Translations under genes and position numbers: made by a program | Notes under the pieces: model-generated | What the model saw: only the letters and a program-made list of their open reading frames with translations | Database searches by the model: none | Told to the model about the DNA's origin: nothing | NCBI GenBank assembly: GCA_964620125.1 | Contig: CAZUGQ010000017.1 | Location: 1 to 64,000 of the forward strand | DNA from: OLB6 sp964620125 | GTDB taxonomy: Bacteria; Bacteroidota; Ignavibacteria; Kapaibacteriales; Kapaibacteriaceae | Direction: 5' to 3' | Length of the DNA stretch: 64,000 nucleotides | In this document: one piece after another, positions 9,004 through 17,321 of the stretch | Position numbering within the stretch: position 1 is the first letter of the stretch | Layout of the letters: every line of letters begins with the position of its first letter

Positions 9004-9312
9004 GTGGCAACGCAAAGGATTCGCATCAAGCTTCGGTCATACGACCACAATCTCATCGACCGTTCGGCCGATAGGATCGTTCGTACCGTGAAGCAAACAG
9101 GGGCTGTTATCAGTGGACCAATCCCGCTGCCTACCGAACGCTCCGTGTACACCGTGCTGCGTTCGCCGCACGTTGACAAGAAGAGCCGTGAGCAGTTCGA
9201 AGCCCGTGTGCACAAGCGGCTGATTGACATCTTCAGTTCAACGCAGAAGACGATCGATGCCCTCATGCGCCTGGAGTTGCCTGCTGGTGTAGATGTGGAA
9301 GTGAAGGTGTAA
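9004..9312 (+). CDS. rpsJ: 30S ribosomal protein S10
   Basis: 102 residues, normal length. The start (QRIRIKLRSYDHNLID) and PLPTERSVYTVLRSPHVDK are the hallmark S10 segments. The start codon is GTG at 9004, preceded by AGGAG in CACCAGGAGAAAAGACGA. S10 binds 16S rRNA in the 30S head and, as NusE, joins antitermination complexes. It is the first gene of the S10 section, separated from tuf by the 14-bp hairpin. Confidence 0.98.
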   Translation: MATQRIRIKLRSYDHNLIDRSADRIVRTVKQTGAVISGPIPLPTERSVYTVLRSPHVDKKSREQFEARVHKRLIDIFSSTQKTIDALMRLELPAGVDVEVKV

Positions 9313-9322
9313 GGACACGGAC

Positions 9323-9943
9323 ATGAGTGCAATACTTGGACGCAAGCTCGGCATGACGAGCATCTATACTGAAGACGGCCAGTTCGTGCCCTGCACGGTG
9401 ATCGAAGCAGGGCCATGTCCGGTAGTTCAGATCAAAACGCAGGAGAAGGACGGGTACGACAGTGTGCAGATCGGCTTCGAACCTCTAGCGGAGCGGAAAG
9501 TGCGAAAGCCGGTCGGCGGGCACTTTGCCAAGCACAACGTTGCTCCAACACGATTCCTGATGGAATTCAAGCAGCTCGTTGATGTTGTGAATGCTGGCGA
9601 TGTTCTTACCGTAGAAAACTTCGCCGTTGGTGATGTAGTGAAGGTAAGTGCTACCAGCAAGGGTAAAGGGTTTCAGGGTGTTGTTCGCAGACACCACTTT
9701 GGAGGTGTTGGGATGACCACTCACGGTCAAAGCGACCGTCCACGTGCTCCTGGCTCGATTGGGTCTTCGTCCTTCCCTTCGCGCGTATTCAAGGGATTGC
9801 GCATGGCTGGCCGCATGGGTGGCAAGCGTATCTCAGTTCGCAATCTCAAGGTACTTCAGGTACTCCCGGCCGACAATCTTCTCGTGATTAGGGGCAGTGT
9901 GCCAGGTCCGATGAATGGCTTGGTAGAAATCGTAAAGCTCTAG
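9323..9943 (+). CDS. rplC: 50S ribosomal protein L3
   Basis: 206 residues, as expected. It starts with ILGRKLGMT and has the loop segment THGQSDRPRAPGSIG; the Gln in HGQS is the residue N5-methylated by PrmB in other bacteria. L3 reaches toward the peptidyl transferase centre with its basic loop. It follows rpsJ by 10 nt and precedes rplD by 8 nt. Confidence 0.98.
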   Translation: MSAILGRKLGMTSIYTEDGQFVPCTVIEAGPCPVVQIKTQEKDGYDSVQIGFEPLAERKVRKPVGGHFAKHNVAPTRFLMEFKQLVDVVNAGDVLTVENFAVGDVVKVSATSKGKGFQGVVRRHHFGGVGMTTHGQSDRPRAPGSIGSSSFPSRVFKGLRMAGRMGGKRISVRNLKVLQVLPADNLLVIRGSVPGPMNGLVEIVKL

Positions 9944-9951
9944 GATAGACC

Positions 9952-10605
9952 ATGACCGTAGATCTTCATACCAAGGATGGAGCCAAGGCAGGCACGGTGG
10001 AGTTGCCGGCGTCGGTGTTTGGCATCGAGCCGAACGAACATGCCATGCACCTGGCCGTGCGAGCATACCTTACGAATCGCAGGCAAGGCACTCACAAGAC
10101 TAAAACGCGTGCCGAAGTGAGTGGTGGTGGCAAGAAGCCGTTCAAGCAAAAGGGCACGGGTGGCGCACGCCGCGGTTCAAGCCGCTCACCCCTACTCCCT
10201 GGTGGTGGCATGATTCATGGGCCATTCCCGCATGCCTACCACTTGGACCTTCCAGTGAAGGTTCGCAGACTTGCCCGCAAATCTGCGCTGGCATTACGCG
10301 CTCGCGAAAACAACGTCTTGGTGGTGGAGGATTTTTCGATCGCTGCACCAAAAACGAAGGACGTAGCATCGATGCTGCAGGCTCTCAATGTTGGCGGTAA
10401 GAAGGTATTGGTGCTGCTTCCGCAGGCAGACAAGACGTTTGTTCTTTCCTCGCGCAACATCAAGGGTGTATCGACCTTTCCTGCAGACAAGATTTCGGCA
10501 TACGACGTTCTCAATCATGGCACTCTGCTGATTTTCAAGAGTGCGTTAGACACACTGGTAAAAAGCTTCGGCCAAGAAGCATCGGAACATGGAGGTGAGG
10601 CATGA
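9952..10605 (+). CDS. rplD: 50S ribosomal protein L4
   Basis: 217 residues, normal. The long exit-tunnel loop is visible as RQGTHKTKTRAEVSGGGKK followed by KQKGTGGARRGSSRSP, a macrolide-contact region. In some bacteria L4 also represses the S10 operon; no such leader structure was identified here. The 3' end overlaps the start of rplW by 4 nt (ATGA), indicating translational coupling. Confidence 0.98.
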   Translation: MTVDLHTKDGAKAGTVELPASVFGIEPNEHAMHLAVRAYLTNRRQGTHKTKTRAEVSGGGKKPFKQKGTGGARRGSSRSPLLPGGGMIHGPFPHAYHLDLPVKVRRLARKSALALRARENNVLVVEDFSIAAPKTKDVASMLQALNVGGKKVLVLLPQADKTFVLSSRNIKGVSTFPADKISAYDVLNHGTLLIFKSALDTLVKSFGQEASEHGGEA

Positions 10606-10904
10606 TTACGGTACTCAAGCGTCCGGTGATTACAGAGAAGGCTTCGAAGTTGAATCAACATGGCCAGTATGTGTTCGAAGTGGATCCCAATGCAAACAAG
10701 ATCCAGATTCGCGAGGCCATCAAGTCAATGTTTGATGTTGATCCTGTGAGCGTTCGCACGGTTCGCATCAAAGGCAAGGTCCGCCGCCGTTTCACTCGTA
10801 AGGGTGTGCAGCAGGGCCGCACCAATCTCAAGAAGAAAGCTTACATCACGCTGAAAGAAGGTCAGACGATCGACATCGTTGCTGGCGAGGGTGGCGAGGA
10901 CTAA
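10602..10904 (+). CDS. rplW: 50S ribosomal protein L23
   Basis: 100 residues. The opening VLKRPVITEKASKL and the basic KVRRRFTRKG are typical of L23, which sits at the polypeptide exit and provides the docking site for trigger factor and SRP. It overlaps rplD by 4 nt. A copy of the dispersed motif (CAGCCCCCTG, 10909) lies in the 43-nt gap before rplB. Confidence 0.97.
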   Translation: MITVLKRPVITEKASKLNQHGQYVFEVDPNANKIQIREAIKSMFDVDPVSVRTVRIKGKVRRRFTRKGVQQGRTNLKKKAYITLKEGQTIDIVAGEGGED

Positions 10905-10947
10905 ACCTCAGCCCCCTGCAGGCAGCATTTGATCACGGAGCACGTAA

Positions 10948-11784
10948 ATGAGCACCCGCAGTTTAAAACCCATAACGCCAGGCACGCGATTCTACAGCGT
11001 GAGTACCTTCGAGGAGATTACTACCTCGAAGCCCGAGAAGTCGTTGCTGGAACCCATCAAGAAATCGGGCGGCCGCAACAACACCGGGCGCGTTACTTCA
11101 CGGCATCGTGGCGGTGGCCACAAGCGGATGTTCCGCAAGATCGACTTCAAGCGCAACAAGCATGGAGTAGAGGCAACGGTGCGTACGGTTGAGTACGATC
11201 CAAACCGGACGTGCCGCATTGCTCTGTTGGAGTATGCCGACGGTGAGAAGCGGTATATCCTTGCTCCAGATAAGATCAAGGTAGGCGACAAGTTGATGAG
11301 CGGCGAAGGATCGGAGTTGCGCGACGGCAATGCACTCCCGCTTAAGAACATCCCCGTGGGCATGACGGTGCACAACGTGGAGATGAAGCCAGGCAAGGGC
11401 GGACAGATGGTTCGTGCTGCCGGCACAAGTGCTCAGTTTGTTGGGGTAGACAATGGCAAGGCGCAGCTCAAGCTTCCATCGGGAGAAATTCGCATGGTGC
11501 CTGCCGACTGCCTTGCAACACTTGGCACCGTTAGCAACACAACACACGAGAACATTGATTACGGAAAAGCCGGCCGCAAACGTTGGAAGGGCGTACGCCC
11601 GCAAACACGCGGTATGGCCATGAACCCAATCGACCACCCAATGGGTGGTGGTGAAGGAAAGTCGAAGTCCGGTGGTGGACGCCGCCATCCACGCTCCCCG
11701 TGGGGTCAGCTTGCCAAGGGCTTCAAGACACGCAAGAAGAAGAAGGCCTCCAGTTCCATGATCATCCGCAGACGCAGCTCATAA
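10948..11784 (+). CDS. rplB: 50S ribosomal protein L2
   Basis: 278 residues, typical. The conserved HPMGGGEGKSKSGG loop near the peptidyl transferase centre and the basic C-terminus (KTRKKKKASSSMIIRRR) are present. L2 is required for subunit association and peptidyl transfer. A histidine in the DHPMGGG motif is the conserved functional one. rpsS follows after 18 nt with AGGAG upstream of its ATG. Confidence 0.98.
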   Translation: MSTRSLKPITPGTRFYSVSTFEEITTSKPEKSLLEPIKKSGGRNNTGRVTSRHRGGGHKRMFRKIDFKRNKHGVEATVRTVEYDPNRTCRIALLEYADGEKRYILAPDKIKVGDKLMSGEGSELRDGNALPLKNIPVGMTVHNVEMKPGKGGQMVRAAGTSAQFVGVDNGKAQLKLPSGEIRMVPADCLATLGTVSNTTHENIDYGKAGRKRWKGVRPQTRGMAMNPIDHPMGGGEGKSKSGGGRRHPRSPWGQLAKGFKTRKKKKASSSMIIRRRSS

Positions 11785-11802
11785 GGTAGGAGAAGCAAAC
11801 AG

Positions 11803-12090
11803 ATGCCACGTTCACTCAAGAAGGAACCGTTCATCAGCTACAAGTTGATGAAGAAGGTTGTTGCCCTGAACGAAGCTGGAAAGAAGACGGTTGTAAAAAC
11901 GTGGAGCAGAGCCACAACCATTGCACCTGACTTCGTGGGTCACACGTTTGCCGTGCACAATGGCAACAAGTTCATTCCCGTGTACGTGACGGAGAACATG
12001 GTGGGGCATAAACTCGGTGAGTTTGCACCTACGCGCACGTATCGTGGGCATAGCGGCAATCGCAAAGACCTTAAGACGGGCAAGAAGTAA
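11803..12090 (+). CDS. rpsS: 30S ribosomal protein S19
   Basis: 95 residues. MPRSLKKEPFI and the segment NGNKFIPVYVTENMVGHKLGEF (abbreviated here by its ends NGNKF and KLGEF) identify S19, which pairs with S13 in the 30S head at the A-site tRNA and intersubunit bridge. It is preceded by GGTAGGAGAAG, a good ribosome site. Gap to rplV is 8 nt. Confidence 0.97.
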   Translation: MPRSLKKEPFISYKLMKKVVALNEAGKKTVVKTWSRATTIAPDFVGHTFAVHNGNKFIPVYVTENMVGHKLGEFAPTRTYRGHSGNRKDLKTGKK

Positions 12091-12098
12091 GGAATCCC

Positions 12099-12437
12099 AT
12101 GGAAGCACGCGCCATCAAACGTCATACTCGGTCTTCCCCGCGCAAGATGCGCCTCGTGATTGACATGATCCGGGGCAAGTCGGCTCAGGAGGCTCTGGCC
12201 ATCCTAAAGTTTGCCGATAAGGCAGCGGCCAAGGTGGCCGAGCAGACCTTAAAGTCTGCCATCAACAACCTCACGCGTCCGAATCCGGAGATAGATCCAG
12301 AAACGATTCGCGTGAAGGAAGCCTTTGTGGATCCAGGTGCAACGATGAAGCGGATCTCCCCAGCTCCGCAGGGTCGTGCCTACCGAATTCGCAAGCGCTC
12401 GCACCATCTCACCATTGTTGTTTCAACTCCTCAGTAA
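12099..12437 (+). CDS. rplV: 50S ribosomal protein L22
   Basis: 112 residues. The N-terminus (RHTRSSPRKMRLVIDMIRG, with an alternate first residue Lys) and the C-terminal hairpin APQGRAYRIRKRSHHLTI are typical of L22, whose beta-hairpin lines the exit tunnel and, with L4, forms the macrolide constriction. 8 nt after rpsS. Confidence 0.97.
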   Translation: MEARAIKRHTRSSPRKMRLVIDMIRGKSAQEALAILKFADKAAAKVAEQTLKSAINNLTRPNPEIDPETIRVKEAFVDPGATMKRISPAPQGRAYRIRKRSHHLTIVVSTPQ

Positions 12438-12451
12438 GCAAAGGATCGTCT

Positions 12452-13099
12452 GTGGGTCAGAAGACCAATCCGATCGGCCTGCGTCTGGGCATCATCCGCC
12501 AGTGGGATGCCAACTGGTTCGATGAAAAGAACGTTGCGGAAAAACTTCAGGAAGACCTGATGGTTCGCAACTACCTCAAGAACAGGCTCAAGAAGGCGGG
12601 CGTGGCCCGCGTGATCGTGGAACGCACTGCCAAACAAGTGCGCATCACCATCACCACCTCTCGTCCAGGTGTGATCATCGGCCGCTCCGGCAAGGACATC
12701 GCACAACTGGAAGAGGAATTGCGAAAGCTTACCAAGAAGGATGTGAAGATTCTCATCAGTGAAATCAAACGTCCGGAGTTGGATGCACAGTTGGTGGCCG
12801 ACAACATTGCCGCTCAGCTCGAAGGGCGCATTTCCTTCCGCAGGGCCATGAAGAATGCCGTGAGCAGCACCATGCGTGTTGGTGCCGAAGGTGTTCGTGT
12901 AATGTGTTCCGGCCGCCTTGGAGGAGCAGACATGAGCCGCACGGAGCAATACAAGGAAGGCCGCGTACCCTTGCACACCTTGCGGTCAGACATTGACTAC
13001 GCCATTGGCCGTGCAGAAACCGTGTACGGTTCCATTGGAGTGAAGGTGTGGATTTGCCGTGGCGACGTTATCGGCAAGCAGCAGACAAAGGATCAGTAG
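12452..13099 (+). CDS. rpsC: 30S ribosomal protein S3
   Basis: 215 residues. It begins at a GTG (12452) with MGQKTNPIGLRLG. The KH domain signature VIIGRSGKDI and the C-terminal GRLGGADMSRTEQYKEGRVP are intact. S3 lies at the mRNA entry tunnel and helps unwind mRNA with S4 and S5. It is followed by a 70-nt gap with short tandem repeats before rplP, the longest gap inside this part of the cluster. Confidence 0.97.
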   Translation: MGQKTNPIGLRLGIIRQWDANWFDEKNVAEKLQEDLMVRNYLKNRLKKAGVARVIVERTAKQVRITITTSRPGVIIGRSGKDIAQLEEELRKLTKKDVKILISEIKRPELDAQLVADNIAAQLEGRISFRRAMKNAVSSTMRVGAEGVRVMCSGRLGGADMSRTEQYKEGRVPLHTLRSDIDYAIGRAETVYGSIGVKVWICRGDVIGKQQTKDQ

Positions 13100-13121
13100 C
13101 CAGCTAACAGTGATCGAAGAT

Positions 13122-13160
13122 CAGCGACAAACGACCAGCGACAAAACGACCAGCGACCAG
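13122..13160 (+). repeat. short tandem repeat between rpsC and rplP
   Basis: Three consecutive copies of a 13-15 nt unit beginning CAGCGAC (at 13122, 13136 and 13151; CAGCGACAAACGAC, CAGCGACAAAACGAC, CAGCGACCAGGAC). It fills most of the gap between the genes and lies just before the rplP start. No function known; probably slippage-derived. Confidence 0.6.
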
Positions 13161-13169
13161 GACTAGACA

Positions 13170-13604
13170 ATGCTCATCCCTAAGCGTGTAAAACATCGCA
13201 AGACTCACCGCGGCCGCCGCCGTGGTAAGGCCTATCGCGGTTCCACCGTTGCCTTCGGCTCCTATGGCCTGAAGGCATTGGAGGGGGCTTGGATAACGAA
13301 CCGTCAAATCGAGAGTGCTCGTATTGCCATCAACCGCCACCTGCGCCGCGACGGTAAGGTGTGGATTCGGATTTATCCGGACAAGCCAGTTACCAAGAAG
13401 CCTGCCGAAACCCGAATGGGTTCCGGTAAGGGTAACCCCGAATTCTGGGTAGCCGTGGTCAAGGCCGGTCGAGTGCTCTTCGAGATCGACGGCGTTTCGG
13501 CCGAGCGGGCAAAAGAAGCAATTCGCCTTGCCTCGCACAAGCTTCCTATCAAGTGCAAGTTCGTTCAACGTGTTGATTTGGAGGGGGCTCATGAAGTCGC
13601 GTAA
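13170..13604 (+). CDS. rplP: 50S ribosomal protein L16
   Basis: 144 residues. MLIPKRVKHRKTHRGR and PAETRMGSGKGNPEFWVAVVK are characteristic; the Arg in ETRMGSG corresponds to the residue hydroxylated in E. coli. L16 binds 23S rRNA near the A-site tRNA elbow. Two copies of the dispersed motif lie in it (13283 and 13583), the second also forming the G-rich ribosome site of rpmC, whose start is inside the rplP 3' end. Confidence 0.98.
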   Translation: MLIPKRVKHRKTHRGRRRGKAYRGSTVAFGSYGLKALEGAWITNRQIESARIAINRHLRRDGKVWIRIYPDKPVTKKPAETRMGSGKGNPEFWVAVVKAGRVLFEIDGVSAERAKEAIRLASHKLPIKCKFVQRVDLEGAHEVA

Positions 13605-13815
13605 AGCCGCCGATCTGCGCAGCCTCACCACAGAGGAGTTGCAAACCTTTCTGCGCGAAAGCGAAGAAAGCGTCACCCGCCTGCGCTTCCAGCTCACGCT
13701 GGGTCAGTTGCACGACACGTCAAGCATTAAAACTCTCCGCAAGGACATTGCGCGGATGCGCACGGTTCTTACAGAGCGCACAACTCAGAGCACACAGGAT
13801 GGACAAAAGTCATGA
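13591..13815 (+). CDS. rpmC: 50S ribosomal protein L29
   Basis: 74 residues. The start at 13591 (MKSRKAADLRSLTTEEL) is chosen because it matches the family and is preceded by GGAGGGGGCTC; this overlaps the end of rplP by 14 nt. The two-helix structure with RLRFQLTLGQLHDTSSIKTLRK (given by its ends) is as in other L29. L29 borders the exit site next to L23. The 3' end overlaps rpsQ by 4 nt (ATGA). Confidence 0.93.
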   Translation: MKSRKAADLRSLTTEELQTFLRESEESVTRLRFQLTLGQLHDTSSIKTLRKDIARMRTVLTERTTQSTQDGQKS

Positions 13816-14321
13816 CCGACGAAACGAACAACACATACGGTGAAGATCTGGAGCCGATGACTGATGAGACATCGGTGCAAGTACCCGCAAGCGAAGAGAC
13901 TTCGGTTGAAGGAACATCAGCCGCAGAAACAACGGTTGGAGAGGTGCCTTCTTCCGAAGCTTCCACCGAAGAAGCTGTAGCCTCGGAGGTTTCTGCCGAA
14001 GCACCGGCCACAACAGCCGTTGCCGCAGCATCCACCATCGAGACAGCACACGAAGCTTCGACTGGTGTTACCGGTGGCGGAAAGAAGATTCGTCAGGGCA
14101 AGGTTGTAAGCAACAAAGCAAACAAAACCATTGTGGTAAGTATTGAACGTCAGGTTGCCCATCCCATCTACAAGCGCTACTTCAAGCAAACGAAGAAGGT
14201 GATGGCCCACGACGAGAACAATGAATGCAACATTGGTGATACTGTGCGGGTGATTGAATCACGTCCACTTAGCGCTCGGAAGCGCTGGACTCTCTTGGAA
14301 ATCGTCGAGCGTGCTCAGTAA
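13812..14321 (+). CDS. rpsQ: 30S ribosomal protein S17 with long acidic N-terminal extension
   Basis: 169 residues, twice the normal length of about 85. Residues from about 88 onward (KIRQGKVVSNKANKT to LEIVERAQ) are a standard S17 OB-fold that binds 16S rRNA early in assembly. Residues 1-87 are low complexity, rich in Glu, Thr, Ser, Ala and Val and strongly acidic. The start at 13812 overlaps the rpmC stop (ATGA). Later in-frame start codons (ATG at residue 16, GTG at residues 22 and 46) would still leave at least 40 extra residues, so the extension appears real. L17 in the same operon has a similar tail at its C-terminus. Confidence 0.9.
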   Translation: MTDETNNTYGEDLEPMTDETSVQVPASEETSVEGTSAAETTVGEVPSSEASTEEAVASEVSAEAPATTAVAAASTIETAHEASTGVTGGGKKIRQGKVVSNKANKTIVVSIERQVAHPIYKRYFKQTKKVMAHDENNECNIGDTVRVIESRPLSARKRWTLLEIVERAQ

Positions 14322-14333
14322 GGAACAACAGCA

Positions 14334-14702
14334 ATGATCCAGGAAGAATCAAACCTCGTTGTAGCCGACAATAGCGGAGCCCGCAAGCTGCGGTGCATTC
14401 GTGTGCTCGGTGGCCATGGCAAGCGCTATGCTTCGGTGGGCGACATTGTGGTTTGCTCCGTGAAGGCAGCCCTTCCGCAGGGAGCCGTAAAGAAAGGTGA
14501 AGTAGTCAAGGCCGTGGTGGTGCGCACGAAGAAGGAAGTGCGCCGTAGAGACGGATCGTATATCCGTTTTGACGAGAACGCCGCCGTGGTGATCAACAAC
14601 AACAACGACCCGCGAGGAACGCGCATCTTCGGTCCGGTTGCTCGCGAGCTACGCGAGAAGAACTTCATGAAGATTGTATCTCTCGCACCCGAGGTATTGT
14701 AA
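14334..14702 (+). CDS. rplN: 50S ribosomal protein L14
   Basis: 122 residues, standard. MIQEESNLVVADNSGARKL and the C-terminal NFMKIVSLAPEVL identify L14, which forms an intersubunit bridge and is the target of the silencing factor RsfS. It overlaps rplX by one nucleotide (TAATG), which suggests translational coupling. Confidence 0.98.
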   Translation: MIQEESNLVVADNSGARKLRCIRVLGGHGKRYASVGDIVVCSVKAALPQGAVKKGEVVKAVVVRTKKEVRRRDGSYIRFDENAAVVINNNNDPRGTRIFGPVARELREKNFMKIVSLAPEVL

Positions 14703-15028
14703 TGGGCACGAAGTTGAACATCAAGAAGGGCGACACCGTGAAGGTGATCGCCGGTAACAGCAAGGGCGAGGTAGGCCGCGTTCTGCAGGTGATTCCAGAC
14801 AAGATGATGGTTCTTGTTGAAGGTGTAAATCTGCGTTCCAAGGCCACGCGTCCGTCGCAGAAGCACCCAAACGGTGGCATCATCAAGATCGAAGCACCCG
14901 TGCACTATTCCAATGTGATGTTGGTGGACAAGGAAGGGAAGCCAACACGTATTCGTCGCGAGCGCTCCACCGTGAATGGCAAGACCATCATCAAGCGCCT
15001 GGCAGTTACTACCGGTGAGGAATTGTAA
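14702..15028 (+). CDS. rplX: 50S ribosomal protein L24
   Basis: 108 residues. The KOW motif GDTVKVIAGNSKGEVGRVLQV and the segment GGIIKIEAPVHYSNVMLVD (a few residues longer in full) are conserved. L24 starts 50S assembly and lies near the tunnel exit. Overlaps rplN by 1 nt and is followed by rplE after 2 nt. Confidence 0.97.
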   Translation: MGTKLNIKKGDTVKVIAGNSKGEVGRVLQVIPDKMMVLVEGVNLRSKATRPSQKHPNGGIIKIEAPVHYSNVMLVDKEGKPTRIRRERSTVNGKTIIKRLAVTTGEEL

Positions 15029-15030
15029 TC

Positions 15031-15654
15031 ATGGCCAAGACTCAACAGAAAAAGATTGACTTCAAGCCCGACGGACCTCGGCTGGAGGATGTGAAGGAAG
15101 CACCCGTTCCCCCGCGTCTGGCTGAGTTCTACCGCGAGAGCGTTGTGCCTTCGCTTATGAAGCGCTTCAACTATGGTTCCATCATGCAGGTGCCAAAGTT
15201 GGAGAAGATTGCAATCAACATTGGTGTTGGCAGCGCTACACAGGACACCAAGACTCTTCAGGCTGCCGTAAACGAGTTGGAGCTGATCAGCGGTCAACGT
15301 CCGGCAGTTACCCGTGCGCGTAAGAGCATTGCCAACTTCAAGTTGCGCGAAGGTATGCCCATTGGTGCTCGCGTAACGCTGCGCAGAGCCAGGATGTATG
15401 AGTTTCTTGATCGCTTCATCAACATAGCTGCGCCAAGAATTCGTGACTTCCGTGGCTTCTCAGACAAGAGCTTCGACGGCCGTGGTAGCTACACACTCGG
15501 TGTGAAGGAGCAGATCATCTTCCCGGAGATTGATGTTGACAAGGTGAACAAGATATCCGGTATGGACATCACCTTCGTAACGAGTGCCAAGACGGACGAA
15601 GAGGCATACGCCTTACTGCAAGAATTTGGATTCCCATTCCGGAAGAAAGACTAA
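15031..15654 (+). CDS. rplE: 50S ribosomal protein L5
   Basis: 207 residues, about 25 more than in E. coli because of a charged N-terminal extension (residues 1-30, KKIDFKPDGPRLEDVKEAP). The core RFNYGSIMQVPKLEKIAIN and VGVKEQIIFPEI-like C-terminal segment are typical. L5 with L18 carries 5S rRNA into the 50S subunit. 8 nt before rpsN. Confidence 0.97.
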   Translation: MAKTQQKKIDFKPDGPRLEDVKEAPVPPRLAEFYRESVVPSLMKRFNYGSIMQVPKLEKIAINIGVGSATQDTKTLQAAVNELELISGQRPAVTRARKSIANFKLREGMPIGARVTLRRARMYEFLDRFINIAAPRIRDFRGFSDKSFDGRGSYTLGVKEQIIFPEIDVDKVNKISGMDITFVTSAKTDEEAYALLQEFGFPFRKKD

Positions 15655-15662
15655 GGAACCAC

Positions 15663-15932
15663 ATGGCCAAGAAGAGCATCATCGCCCGCAACGAGCGCAG
15701 GGCCCGACTTGCAGAGAAGTACGCAGCCAAGCGTGCAGAACTCAAAGCAGCCGGCGACATGGAAGGTTTGCAAAAGCTGCCTAGAAACAGCGCGCCAACC
15801 CGCATCCGCCAACGCTGTTTGGTCACTGGTCGTGGTCGCGGTGTATACCGCAAGTATGGACTGTGCCGAAACATGTTCCGGCAACTCGCTCTCGAGGGCA
15901 AGATCCCCGGTGTTCGCAAGGCTAGCTGGTAA
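15663..15932 (+). CDS. rpsN: 30S ribosomal protein S14, zinc-free long form
   Basis: 89 residues. This is the long S14 type: it has the central segment LPRNSAPTRIRQRC and RGVYRKYGLCRNMFR, and lacks the paired CxxC motifs of the short zinc-ribbon form. The two remaining cysteines are isolated. S14 is needed for late 30S head assembly. A motif copy (AAAAGCCCCCTT) occupies the 39-nt gap before rpsH. L36 in this operon is also of the zinc-free type. Confidence 0.97.
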   Translation: MAKKSIIARNERRARLAEKYAAKRAELKAAGDMEGLQKLPRNSAPTRIRQRCLVTGRGRGVYRKYGLCRNMFRQLALEGKIPGVRKASW

Positions 15933-15971
15933 ACCCAAAAGCCCCCTTCCAATGACAAACAACTGACGACC

Positions 15972-16367
15972 ATGCCTGTATCAGACACCATAGCCGACTT
16001 CCTGACGCGCATTCGCAATGCGTCGGCAGCAAAACATAAGACGCTTGACGTTCCCAGTTCCAAGCTCAAGGTGGCCATCGCAGAAATCCTGAAGGATCAG
16101 GGTTTTATTGCTGGCTACAGCTTGCGCGAGGAAGGTCCGCAGCCAACTCTGGAAGTGAAGTTGCGCTACTACTACGGCCAACCGGTGATTCGCGAGATCC
16201 GGCGTGTGAGCAAGCCTGGACGCCGCGTGTATGCTGGTGTGGCGGAGTTGCCGCGAGTGCGCAATGGTCTGGGTGTTGCGATTATTTCGACACCACGTGG
16301 CGTGATGTCGGACAAACAAGCCCGTCGCGAAAACGTTGGCGGCGAGATTCTGTGTACGATCTGGTAG
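15972..16367 (+). CDS. rpsH: 30S ribosomal protein S8
   Basis: 131 residues. DTIADFLTRIRNA and the C-terminal STPRGVMSDKQARRENVGGE (ends given) match S8, which binds helix 21 of 16S rRNA and in E. coli represses the spc operon. Normal length and position between rpsN and rplF. Confidence 0.97.
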   Translation: MPVSDTIADFLTRIRNASAAKHKTLDVPSSKLKVAIAEILKDQGFIAGYSLREEGPQPTLEVKLRYYYGQPVIREIRRVSKPGRRVYAGVAELPRVRNGLGVAIISTPRGVMSDKQARRENVGGEILCTIW

Positions 16368-16379
16368 GAGAACTCGAGT

Positions 16380-16919
16380 ATGTCACGCGTAGGAAAAAAG
16401 CCCATCTCCGTTCCGAGTAACGTGAACGTTACGTTCGATGCCGGGGTGTGCACTGTGAAGGGTCCGAAGGGCGAGCTTCGGTTTGCCGTGGATCCCCGCA
16501 TCATGCCGCATCGCGAAGGGGCTGAGCTACGATTTGAGCGGGAGAATGACGAGAAGAAGGTTCGTGCACTGCATGGCCTTACTCGTGCGCATGTAGCATG
16601 GATGGTGGAAGGTGTAAGTAACGGCTTCGAAAAGAAGCTTCAGATTGAAGGGGTAGGGTTCAAGGTGGAGTTGAGAGGGAAGGCACTTGTGCTGAACCTT
16701 GGCTATTCACATCCTATCTACTTCATGCCACCTGATGGAGTAGAGTTTGCCGTAGCAACACCCACGGCGTTCTCAGTGAAGGGTATCGACAAACAACTCG
16801 TAGGCATGATTGCCGCCAAGGTGCGGGATCTGCGCAAGCCTGAGCCATACAAAGGCAAGGGTATCCGATACGAGGGAGAATACATTCGCCGGAAGGCTGG
16901 CAAGTCGGCAGGCAAGTAA
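16380..16919 (+). CDS. rplF: 50S ribosomal protein L6
   Basis: 179 residues. MSRVGKKPISVP opens the first of two similar domains, and KGKGIRYEGEYIRRKAGKS-like C-terminus closes the second. L6 sits at the base of the GTPase-associated region. GGAG 6 nt before the ATG supports the start. Gap to rplR 14 nt. Confidence 0.97.
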   Translation: MSRVGKKPISVPSNVNVTFDAGVCTVKGPKGELRFAVDPRIMPHREGAELRFERENDEKKVRALHGLTRAHVAWMVEGVSNGFEKKLQIEGVGFKVELRGKALVLNLGYSHPIYFMPPDGVEFAVATPTAFSVKGIDKQLVGMIAAKVRDLRKPEPYKGKGIRYEGEYIRRKAGKSAGK

Positions 16920-16933
16920 GGAAGGACTGAACC

Positions 16934-17305
16934 ATGAACCGCATAGCATCAAAGAGAGCCCGTTACGAGCGCCGCAACAAGCGCGTTCGTGGGCGCATCA
17001 ACGGCAGCCCGGAGCGTCCGCGCCTTACGGTGTTCCGCTCGTCGGAGCATATCTATGCCCAAATCATTGACGATGTAACGGCGCGAACGCTGGTTGCAGC
17101 TTCCAGTGTGGAAGGCGAAATCAAAAGCCAGATCACTCCGGAAATGAAGAAGACCGATTTGAGCAAGCTGGTTGGCTCTGTGCTGGCACAGCGTGCAAAG
17201 GCCGCCAATGTGTCGAAGGTTGCTTTCGACCGGAACGGATTCCTCTATCACGGCCGCGTAAAGGCGCTGGCCGAAGCCGCCCGCGAAAACGGGCTGGATT
17301 TCTAA
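16934..17305 (+). CDS. rplR: 50S ribosomal protein L18
   Basis: 123 residues. The RERRNKRVRGRI-like N-terminus (RYERRNKRVRGRINGSPERP), LTVFRSSEHIYAQIIDD and the end FDRNGFLYHGRVKALAEAAR are typical. L18 binds 5S rRNA with L5. 14 nt after rplF and 16 nt before the GTG of rpsE. Confidence 0.97.
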   Translation: MNRIASKRARYERRNKRVRGRINGSPERPRLTVFRSSEHIYAQIIDDVTARTLVAASSVEGEIKSQITPEMKKTDLSKLVGSVLAQRAKAANVSKVAFDRNGFLYHGRVKALAEAARENGLDF

Positions 17306-17321
17306 CGCATCGGAGTTGTAC